Positions 34,062 through 41,185 of a DNA stretch of 64,000 nucleotides are shown here, piece after piece (within the stretch, counting starts at the first letter, position 1; every line of letters begins with the position of its first letter). Under the pieces are notes generated by a model that saw only the letters and a list, made by a program, of their open reading frames with translations, made no database searches and was not told the origin of the DNA. The DNA comes from Herpetosiphonaceae bacterium. Its GTDB lineage: Bacteria > Chloroflexota > Chloroflexia > Chloroflexales > Kallotenuaceae. Where the stretch lies: the NCBI GenBank assembly GCA_036374795.1, contig DASUTC010000265.1, forward strand, positions 42,056 to 106,055. The letters run 5' to 3'. The translations under genes were made by a program, and so were the position numbers.

Positions 34062-37000
34062 TTACGAGCCGACCGCGAAGGGCACCCAGACGCGCGGCAT
34101 GTGGTAGGTAGCCGCCCGCACTCGGACATTGATCGGCTGGCCGTTGACGGTTGCCGCGTTCTCGGCGCTCACCTGATAGCCGTCGTTGACCAGCATCGTC
34201 TCGTCCGGCGTGTTTTCCGGCACGAAGACCGTCAGCGTGCGCGTCGCCGTCTGACCAACCTCCAGCGTGCCGATGTTCCAGGTGATAATGCTATTGTCTG
34301 CGCCTGAGCGCGTGTAGGCACCGCTGGCCGATACAAAATCTGTTCCTGTCGGCACAACATCCCTGAGCACGACGCCCTCAAGTCTGGCCCCTTGCGCCTG
34401 CACCGTCAGCGTGTAGGTTAGCACCTGGCCTGCGATGATCTCCGTATCGGGATCGACCGTGCCGCTCAAGAGCAGCGTGCCGGTGGGTAGCCGCCGCGCC
34501 GTCACGTTGACCGGTGGGCCGCTCACGGTCGCCGCGCCCGTCGCCGACGCCTGGTAGCTCGAATTGCTGATTGTCGCGCCGTCCGCCGTATCCGGCAGCA
34601 CGCGCACCGTTAGCGTCCGCGTGGTACGCTGCCCCGACGAGAGCGCGCCGACGTTCCACGAGACGATGTTGTTGTTCGGCCCCGACAGCGTGTAGCTTCC
34701 GCTGGCCGAGACAAACTCCGTGTTTACCGGCACCACGTCGGTCAGCGCCACGTCGCTGTAGCTCGTGTCTTGCGCGCCCACCGTCAGCGTGTAGGTGATC
34801 AGTTTCCTGACAAAGACCTCCGTACCCGGATCGGCGGTCTTGCTCAGCGTCAGCGCGCCGGTCTGCGGTCGGCGCACGGTTACATTGACCGGCGTGCCGT
34901 TGACCGTGGGCGCGTCCGCCGCCGATACGCGATACGTCGCGTTGCTGATCGTCGCGCCATTAGCCGCGTCGGGCGATACCTGCACCGTCAGCGTGCGTGT
35001 GGTCGTCTGGCCCTGCGCCAGCGTGCCGACGTTCCACGAGACGATGCTATTGCCGGGGCCGGAGCGGGTGTACGCGCCGCTGGCGGAGACGAAGGTCGTA
35101 TCGACCGGCAGCGTATCGGCCAGCACAACGCCGCTGACCGCCGCGTTTTGCGCGCCCACCGTCAGCGTGTAGGTGATCAGATCGCTCGGCGCGACCTCCG
35201 CCGATGGATTGGCGGTCTTGCTCAGCGTCAGCACGCCCTTGGGCACGGTCCGCACCGTCACCGTGACCGGCGCGCCGACACCCGGCACGTCGAAGTCGTT
35301 CTCGGCGCCGTAATCGGCGTTGACGATCTGGGTATTTTCGGGCGTGCCCTGGTTGACGCGCACCACCAGCGAGCGCGTGATCGTCTCGTTGGCCGCCAGG
35401 CCGGGGATCGACCATTTGATCACCGAGCCGCCCGCGCCGGTACGCACGCCGCCGTTCGAGGCGCTCACGAAATCGACGTTGAGCGGCAGCGTATCGGTCA
35501 GCACAGTCGGGCGGGTGATCGCTTTACTGCCTGCGCTGAGGCTCAGCGTGTAGGTAATCAGGCCGCCCGGCTCGACCTCGACCGCCGGGTTGGCCGCCTT
35601 GGTGACGGTAAGCTGGCCCTGCTGGTTGATCGGCCCGCCGACCGTCAGGCCGTAGGGCTGCGTGGCGATCGGCACGTTGAAGCCGCGCACCTGCACCCGG
35701 TAGAGGCCAAGCGCGGGAGCGTTGATCACCACGCCCTCGACGTTGTTGGTGCGGTCGCCGGTTGCGATGTTGTTGCCGTAGTACTGCGTACCATCCGGCC
35801 CGATCACCACCAGATCGAGGTCGTTGACCAGTTGTTTGGCTGCCGAAAGCGACGCTGCCGGATCGGTCCAGGTCAGCATCACGCGCAGCGGCTGATCGCT
35901 GCTCAGCACATCCAGCGGGCGGTTGAGCGTGTGGCTATACTCGACGATCTGCCCGGTCGACAGGCCCGCCGTGTGGTCGTCGGCCCACAGCTTGTAGGGC
36001 AGCGGCGCGGCGATAAAGCCCACGTCGGTGCGGCCCCAGCCGGCGACAGTGTTCGGGCGAACGTTTGGCATCTCCTGCGTGGTTCCGGTGCCGTACTGCC
36101 CGATGCCCATATCGGCGGTCGTGTTGAGCATCGTCGCCTTGACAACTGCGGCGCTGGGATTGGCGATGCCCTGCAACGTCAGCCATTGCCGCGTCAGCAC
36201 GCCCGCACCGGCAGTTAGCGGCGTTGCCATCGAGGTGCCGCCCGAATAGACGTAGTGCGCGTTCGTCTCGTGGTTGCCCCACTGTGGGCTGGCGTTCGGA
36301 TAATGCGATTTGTTCGAGACGATGTTGGTGCCGGGCGCGACCAGATCAGGCTTGATCCGTCCGTCGTCGGTCGGGCCGCGCGACGAGAATGCCGCCATGC
36401 CGTTGACGTTGTTCGAGATCAGATCGGTGGCGATGGGCTGTGTGCCGAAGCACCAGTTGGGATGCAGGAAGAACCAGGGTGTGTCGCTCATGCCGCCCTC
36501 AAGCCGCAAGTTCTCCGACGCGCCCACGGTGATCACGTTTTTGGCGGTGCCCGGCGCGAGCAATGAGTCGGGATCGATCACGCCGTTGCCGCCTGAGCAG
36601 AAGCCGTTGCTGCCGACCTTCCCGTCAGTGCCGGAGTTGCCCGCCGCGAAGAAGATCGTCATGTCGGGATGATCCCACATAAACTGATCGACGCGCTGCG
36701 AGCCGTAGGGATAGCCGCCGAACTTGGCCTGCGGATCGGTAGCCGGGCCGGTGTAGTCGCCCCAGCTATTGGTATGCAGCCGCGCGCCGTCGTTGTAGGA
36801 CTGTGTGAAAAGCTGGTAGTAGTCGGGGTTGAGGCCAACCACAGCGCCGTTCGACAAGACCTCGAACGCCTGGATCACCAGCCGGGCCTCAGGCGCGGCG
36901 CCCGCGAACGATCCCGTGTACTGGCGCTGCGCGGGATTGGCTCCCGACTGGACGCCCGCGCCCGCCACGGAACCGGCAACGTGCGTGCCGTGGCCGTGCT

Positions 37001-37775
37001 GATCGGCCAGATCGCCGCCGTCCGACAGCACATGTGTCGCCACCAGACGGCCCGCGAAGTCGGGGCTGATCGTCGCAGGATCGCCGGTATCCATTCCGGA
37101 GTCGGTCACGGCGATGGTCTGCCCCGCGCCGTACAGACGTCGATTCTGCCAGACCTGATCGACGCGCATGATCGTGCGCGCCACGTCGTTCAAGAGGCGC
37201 GGCTGGCCCTCCGGCTCGATCCAGCGCACGGCGGGCAGGCTGGCAACCTTGACCAGCGCGGCGGCGCTGAACTCGCCCGTGGCATTCACCGCCACCGAGC
37301 GCAGACCGCGCTCAAGCTCGCCGCGATCTCCCGGCCAGCCGACGATGCGCAGATTTCCAAGGATCGTCTCGCCGCGCGACAGGGCGCTGAGCAGCGCCGG
37401 AGCGAGCTTATCGGCGTGGGTGAAGGGCACCCGCGCGTAGACCTGCGGCAGCCGCGCCGCAGCCGCAAGCTCGCTAGCGCCGCCGCGCACGAGGTACGCA
37501 TAGTCGGGCACGTACTCCAGCACCTCGACACCGGCCTGCTCCAGCGCGGCGCGATCGGCAGGCGTGATAGGGCCTCGGAATTGGATGATGGCGTGCGATC
37601 CGGACGCGGCATTCAGCGCGGCCTGCGGCACGGAGCCGCCAGCCGCTCTCGCATCGAAGGTCGCGCGGTGGAGGCGCAGGTGTGGAACTTGAAGTGCATT
37701 GACTTGGGTTGCGCCAATGCCGACGAAGGATAGGACCAGCGCAGTGAAGAGGACGAAAAGTGCAAATACGCGCAT
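34062..37775 (-). CDS. Secreted subtilisin-like serine protease with DUF11-type repeats
   Basis: A 1237-residue exported S8 peptidase. A signal peptide spans residues 1-28 and a propeptide-like region runs to about 200. The catalytic domain has D225 in TDSGMDTG, H262 in HGHGTHVAGS, oxyanion N380 in AAGNSG and S515 in GGTSMATP, a complete triad. A jelly-roll-like domain follows (about 600-735, with VNDLDLVVIGPDG). Then come four conserved-repeat (DUF11-like) domains, each beginning like LTLSKTANP and containing LITYTLTVGAQ. The protein ends in WVPFAVGS with no sorting signal. It is probably an extracellular protease held by its repeats. ATG 37775 follows GGAG; the in-frame TTG at 37793 is less likely. 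Confidence 0.92.
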   Translation of the reverse strand: MRVFALFVLFTALVLSFVGIGATQVNALQVPHLRLHRATFDARAAGGSVPQAALNAASGSHAIIQFRGPITPADRAALEQAGVEVLEYVPDYAYLVRGGASELAAAARLPQVYARVPFTHADKLAPALLSALSRGETILGNLRIVGWPGDRGELERGLRSVAVNATGEFSAAALVKVASLPAVRWIEPEGQPRLLNDVARTIMRVDQVWQNRRLYGAGQTIAVTDSGMDTGDPATISPDFAGRLVATHVLSDGGDLADQHGHGTHVAGSVAGAGVQSGANPAQRQYTGSFAGAAPEARLVIQAFEVLSNGAVVGLNPDYYQLFTQSYNDGARLHTNSWGDYTGPATDPQAKFGGYPYGSQRVDQFMWDHPDMTIFFAAGNSGTDGKVGSNGFCSGGNGVIDPDSLLAPGTAKNVITVGASENLRLEGGMSDTPWFFLHPNWCFGTQPIATDLISNNVNGMAAFSSRGPTDDGRIKPDLVAPGTNIVSNKSHYPNASPQWGNHETNAHYVYSGGTSMATPLTAGAGVLTRQWLTLQGIANPSAAVVKATMLNTTADMGIGQYGTGTTQEMPNVRPNTVAGWGRTDVGFIAAPLPYKLWADDHTAGLSTGQIVEYSHTLNRPLDVLSSDQPLRVMLTWTDPAASLSAAKQLVNDLDLVVIGPDGTQYYGNNIATGDRTNNVEGVVINAPALGLYRVQVRGFNVPIATQPYGLTVGGPINQQGQLTVTKAANPAVEVEPGGLITYTLSLSAGSKAITRPTVLTDTLPLNVDFVSASNGGVRTGAGGSVIKWSIPGLAANETITRSLVVRVNQGTPENTQIVNADYGAENDFDVPGVGAPVTVTVRTVPKGVLTLSKTANPSAEVAPSDLITYTLTVGAQNAAVSGVVLADTLPVDTTFVSASGAYTRSGPGNSIVSWNVGTLAQGQTTTRTLTVQVSPDAANGATISNATYRVSAADAPTVNGTPVNVTVRRPQTGALTLSKTADPGTEVFVRKLITYTLTVGAQDTSYSDVALTDVVPVNTEFVSASGSYTLSGPNNNIVSWNVGALSSGQRTTRTLTVRVLPDTADGATISNSSYQASATGAATVSGPPVNVTARRLPTGTLLLSGTVDPDTEIIAGQVLTYTLTVQAQGARLEGVVLRDVVPTGTDFVSASGAYTRSGADNSIITWNIGTLEVGQTATRTLTVFVPENTPDETMLVNDGYQVSAENAATVNGQPINVRVRAATYHMPRVWVPFAVGS

Positions 37776-38137
37776 CCCAGTACTCCATAACAATAGCCTG
37801 CGGGCGCGAACAAGCCGCCCGCGAATGGAGGAATTGGAGCTATTGTAATGAAGATGTTAACAGCGCCGCTATAGCCCGTGGCTCCTATGTCGGGATGATG
37901 CGCGATGGCATGGGAGGCGGGCCAGGGAGTATAGCGGCGGCGTACTTGCCAGGATGAGCGGCGAGGCTACGGGATGGGCGGTTAGATAGATTCCTGAGTA
38001 TCGTTGAGGGACCAGAAACTCGGCTTCACTGTTCGATTGCATACTCAGTTCTACCTTGGAACAGTCAGCGCCATGAGCCATAGCACCACACGCTTTGAGG
38101 ACATATGGTATGCTCGTTAGAAAAGGCAGGTGACATC
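37776..38137. other. Intergenic region between the subtilase and the first toxin-antitoxin module
   Basis: No gene. A possible -10 TACAAT for the subtilase lies on the - strand at 37851-37856. From about 37980 the composition becomes AT-richer and stays so across the toxin-antitoxin genes, which suggests the border of an acquired segment. Confidence 0.4.
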
Positions 38138-38350
38138 ATGAGCAACAGTATCGTCCTTGATCTTCCTGATCGCGTGCAGGAAGCCCTCGCTGAGGCCACA
38201 CGTGAGGAAGGAGTATCAGCAAACGAACTCGTCACGGCGGCGCTCGAAGACTACCTATTCATCCGTAAATTTCGACGTCTCCGAGAACGGATGCTTGCCC
38301 AAGCGCCGGAGCAGTATACCGACGATGACATCTTCGAGCAAATTTCGTGA
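38138..38350 (+). CDS. Antitoxin of a PIN-type module (ribbon-helix-helix-like)
   Basis: A 70-residue protein. The N-terminal half (IVLDLPDRVQEALAEATREEGVSANELV) has the beta strand and two helices of a ribbon-helix-helix DNA-binding antitoxin. The C-terminal part is basic then acidic and would wrap the toxin. ATG 38138 follows GCAGGTGA. The stop overlaps the toxin GTG start (GTGA), so translation is coupled. The frame is complete, although the toxin it should neutralise is frameshifted. Autorepression of its own promoter is expected from the family. Confidence 0.85.
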   Translation: MSNSIVLDLPDRVQEALAEATREEGVSANELVTAALEDYLFIRKFRRLRERMLAQAPEQYTDDDIFEQIS

Positions 38351-38747
38351 GACTCGTCCTTGATACCAATGTGCTTATCGCGTCCCTTATTGCACGCGGT
38401 ACTGCTCATACACTATATGAATATTGTGTGCGGCAGCATACGATCGTCGGCTCACAGTTTATCCTAGACGAATTACACGAAAAGTTGATTAAGAAGTTCA
38501 AATACTCAGTAGGCATAGCGGATGAGGCGATAGGCTTGCTCCAATCGAGCATGGAGTTGATTGTACCTGTCCCACTAGATGAACCCGTATGCCGGGATCC
38601 AGACGACGATAATATCCTTGCAATAGCGATAACTGGCAATTGTGAGTACATTGTTACTGGTGATAAGACTTACTCTCTCTACAACAATTCAATACCATTG
38701 TGATCATCAGTCCTGCTGACTTTCTGGAGCAGGAGACAGCGGCATGA
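38347..38747 (+). pseudogene. PIN-domain toxin, frameshifted near its 3' end
   Basis: PIN toxins are RNases that cut RNA with a cluster of acidic residues. The frame from GTG 38347 has the first aspartate in LVLDTNVLI, the glutamate in LDELHEKL, the third in CRDPDDDNILA and the fourth in VTGDK, then ends early at 38703. One base appears to be missing after AAG at 38665-38667. Reading on in the shifted frame from 38670 gives LLSLQQFNTIVIISPADFLE and a stop at 38747, the normal PIN ending after GDKD. The repaired protein would have 133 residues. The truncated form keeps the acidic residues but loses the last strand and helix. Confidence 0.85.
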
Positions 38748-38908
38748 TGCTAGATCTGAAATGATATATGCCTTTCGTGTAATCTCCCCTGGAATGGTAC
38801 GTATTCGCCCAAACCAGTAACGCCCTCGGCTCCTGCCCAAGTACGCCTCTGGAAACGACGCGCGCACATGCAGCGAATGGTGGTATCGTTGAGTCGAATC
38901 AACGTCTT

Positions 38909-38937
38909 TTGAGCAGCCCTTGCGCACATGCTACAAT
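38909..38937 (+). promoter_or_regulatory. Promoter of the second antitoxin
   Basis: TTGAGC (38909-38914), a 17-bp spacer and TACAAT (38932-38937) with TGC before it. The antitoxin ATG is 35 bp downstream. Confidence 0.6.
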
Positions 38938-38972
38938 AAACGAAGATAGGCAGTTCGTACGAGGTACAAGGT

Positions 38973-39200
38973 ATGCAACAGGTCGAGCTTAACGAGGTAC
39001 AAACCCAATTATCACGTCTTATCGAACAAGCGTTACGAGGCGAAGAAGTCGTCATTACGCAGGTGGATAAGCCTGTATTGAAGCTCGTACGTATTCCGAG
39101 TAGCGTACCACGACGCAAGCGTGGAAGCGCAAAAGGGCAGATCCAGATAGCACCAGATTTTGATGCGCCATTAGATGATTTTCAGGCGTACATGACATGA
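38973..39200 (+). CDS. Phd/YefM-type antitoxin
   Basis: A 75-residue antitoxin of the Phd/YefM group. MQQVELNEVQTQLSRLIEQALRGEEVVIT is the typical N-terminal dimer and DNA-binding domain, followed by KPVLKLVRI. The basic-then-acidic tail (PRRKRGSAKGQ to DDFQAYM) is the toxin-binding segment. The ATGA overlap with the toxin start at 39197 couples translation. The antitoxin frame is complete, whereas the toxin is frameshifted. It has its own promoter at 38909-38937. Confidence 0.88.
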   Translation: MQQVELNEVQTQLSRLIEQALRGEEVVITQVDKPVLKLVRIPSSVPRRKRGSAKGQIQIAPDFDAPLDDFQAYMT

Positions 39201-39578
39201 ATCTGCTCCTTGATACCCATACCTTCCTTTGGTTCGTGAATGACGATCCACAACTCAGTACATCGGCAACAGCCCTGCTTGAGTCGGATAACACCGTGCT
39301 GTTAAGCATCGCCAGCCTTTGGGAGATTGCCATCAAAGTGAGCATCGGTAAGCTCACACTCTCCACCCTTCGAGCAGTTCATTCCAGAGCAACTGACGCT
39401 TAATGATATTACTGTGCTACCAATACGCATCGTTGATTGCCACCAGCTTATTCGGCTGCCATTTCACCATCGAGATCCATTTGACCGGATCATCATTGCA
39501 CAAGCCCTGGTTGAAGATATACCCCTTGTCAGCATCGATGCCGCCTTCGATGCGTATGATCTACATCGACTCTGGTAA
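39197..39578 (+). pseudogene. PIN-domain toxin (VapC-like), frameshifted in the middle
   Basis: The frame from ATG 39197 encodes the typical start LLLDTHTFLWFVNDDPQLS and SIASLWEIAIKVSIGKLTL, then runs out of frame and stops at 39403. From 39369 the other frame continues with PFEQFIPEQLTLNDITVLPI, then HHRDPFDRIIIAQALVEDIPL and a stop at 39578, exactly the second half of this VapC group. The shift is +1 (one base gained, probably a T near 39362, or two lost). The repaired protein would have about 126 residues. The truncated product lacks the third and fourth acidic active-site residues, so it should be inactive. Confidence 0.9.
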
Positions 39579-39614
39579 GCTGTGCAGCTTTAATCCTTCG
39601 GAGGAGCAATCACG

Positions 39615-40145
39615 ATGGTCGATCCGCAGGTAACGATCCTTGAGACGGAGCGGCTGATCCTTCGGCGGCTCACGATGGACGACCTCGACGCGCTCTTTGC
39701 GCTGTACCGCGACCCAGAGATCAGAAAATATTTTCCCGAAGGCACGCTGACCTACGAAGAAACCAGAGAAGAGCTCGCCTGGATCATCGACGTGTACTAC
39801 GGCCAGCACGGGTTCGGGCTGTGGGCCACGATTCACAAAGTGACGGGCCAGTTCATTGGCCGCTGCGGGCTGCTGCCGTGGACGATCGAAGGGCGAGCAG
39901 AGGTGGAGGTGGCCTATCTGCTGGCGAAGGCGTACTGGGGGCAGGGCCTGGCGACCGAGGCGGCGCGGGCGATTGCTAGCTATGCCTTCGAGCACTTGCC
40001 GATCGAGCGGCTCATCTGCCTGATCGACCCGGAGAACGACGCCTCACGCAGAGTCGCGCAGAAGCTCGGCATGACGCTCGAAAAAGACGATCTGCTGGAC
40101 GAGCACGGCCTCAGCCATCTCTACGCCCTGCCGCGACCGCAATAA
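39615..40145 (+). CDS. GNAT family N-acetyltransferase (RimJ/RimL type)
   Basis: A 176-residue acetyltransferase of the RimJ/RimL branch of the GNAT fold. TERLILRRLTMDDLDALFALYRDPEI at the N-terminus is the family signature. The acetyl-CoA site is in the VAYLLAKAYWGQGLATEAARAI segment (about 96-117), and LICLIDPENDASRRVAQKLGM is the closing motif. The substrate may be a ribosomal protein N-terminus or a small amine; not predictable. ATG 39615 follows CGGAGGAG. A T-tailed terminator hairpin follows the stop. Confidence 0.9.
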   Translation: MVDPQVTILETERLILRRLTMDDLDALFALYRDPEIRKYFPEGTLTYEETREELAWIIDVYYGQHGFGLWATIHKVTGQFIGRCGLLPWTIEGRAEVEVAYLLAKAYWGQGLATEAARAIASYAFEHLPIERLICLIDPENDASRRVAQKLGMTLEKDDLLDEHGLSHLYALPRPQ

Positions 40146-40149
40146 ACGA

Positions 40150-40182
40150 CCCGCCGCACGGCCCTGTGCGACGGGCGCTTTT
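40150..40182 (+). terminator. Terminator after the GNAT gene
   Basis: CCCGCCGCAC (40150-40159) pairs with GTGCGACGGG (40166-40175) with one mismatch, followed by CGCTTTTCTG. Confidence 0.65.
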
Positions 40183-40208
40183 CTGTCAGCATTCACTCGC
40201 GGGCTTTA

Positions 40209-40901
40209 TCAGTCCTCAGCGTGGCCCAGCTCCTCCTCACCGCCGGGATACACGAACGAGTCGCGCGGGGCATAGAAGCAGGCGGTGGGCACGACCTCAA
40301 GCGGCGACGCGGGCCGCAGCGCGTACACCGGGTGGCTCGGCTCAAGAAACTCGATCGAGAGCACCTTGAACGACGTGACCAGATCGCCAATGTACGGGTA
40401 CAGGCCGCTGACCAGCCGATCGCCGACGCGGGTAAGATAGCGCAGATGCCCGGCGGCGACAGCCGTCTGATCGCCGACCTCTGCGCGCGTGCGAATGATC
40501 GGCGTGCCATCGACGGAGGTCGTCGCGGTGACAACGCCGCCGTCAAGCTCAAGCGTGGTCGAGCCGGGCGTTGCGGGCACGCCGCGCTCCGTGGCATAGG
40601 CGCGCATCACCTCGGACGAGTTGAAGTAGTGAGTAAAGAAGCGCGCGGGCGTCACGCCATCGGGAGCGAGCAGCTTCGCCACATCCAGACCAAGATACGT
40701 CAGCGAGTACGCGCCGAAGCCGGTCGTCTGCTCGGCTGAGTCCACGACATACTGGTTCATGTAGATCGCGTGATTTTTGGCGGGCTTCAGCGCTGGTGGC
40801 AGGAGCCTCGCGCAGGCATGAGGATCGGCAGGAATCCAACTGGTGTACAGCATCCGGCTGTTGATCACCAGTTGCGGCGCCGGGAGAGAACTGTTGGTCA
40901 T
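40209..40901 (-). CDS. Acetoacetate decarboxylase family-like protein
   Basis: A 230-residue protein resembling the acetoacetate decarboxylase-like superfamily: NSRMLYTSWIPADPHACARLLPPALKP near the start, YMNQYVVD and YLGLDVAK mid-way, and the beta-rich second half. Members of this superfamily include true decarboxylases with a Schiff-base lysine and many proteins lacking it. The lysine I can see (FKVLSIEFLEPSHPVY) is a candidate but the alignment is uncertain. ATG 40901 follows AAAGGA; the longer frame to 40949 looks like non-coding sequence. It is convergent with the GNAT gene. Confidence 0.6.
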   Translation of the reverse strand: MTNSSLPAPQLVINSRMLYTSWIPADPHACARLLPPALKPAKNHAIYMNQYVVDSAEQTTGFGAYSLTYLGLDVAKLLAPDGVTPARFFTHYFNSSEVMRAYATERGVPATPGSTTLELDGGVVTATTSVDGTPIIRTRAEVGDQTAVAAGHLRYLTRVGDRLVSGLYPYIGDLVTSFKVLSIEFLEPSHPVYALRPASPLEVVPTACFYAPRDSFVYPGGEEELGHAED

Positions 40902-41099
40902 ACGCGCGTCCTTTGCTGATACAACGCTGCTCGTTGCGGACGCCAACACCAGCGTCGTCTCCAGTGATGGAGCGGCTGCGGTGGCGGCAAGCAGTGCGGT
41001 GATCCAACTATAGAGCGTCCTCGCCTCAGCGTCTATCGGTCTTTAGGCCGAACGTGGATGCTTAACGTCGGATCAATGAGCCTGTTGGGAAACAGCCGC

Positions 41100-41185
41100 T
41101 CCCAAGTTTCGCGTGCAGGCCCTCACCCCGGTCGCGGTGCCCATGCTCTAAGGGCACCCGCATGGCACCCGGTTCTTAGTTCTGT
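41100..41185 (-). repeat. Purine-rich dispersed 3' repeat with GC core, copy H
   Basis: On the - strand, directly after the histidine kinase stop: GAGCGAAGAGCCAAGAGC, AGAACTAAGAACCGGGTGCC, a GGGTGCCC/GGGCACC-containing core, GGGGTGAGGGCCTG and a closing GAAACTTGGG. The order of modules is the same as in copies B and G, in sense orientation to the kinase gene. Confidence 0.8.

Noticed and set aside
38750..39118. A 122-codon - strand frame between the two PIN modules, considered as a transposase fragment.
   Set aside because: It overlaps the second antitoxin in antisense and shows no transposase motif.
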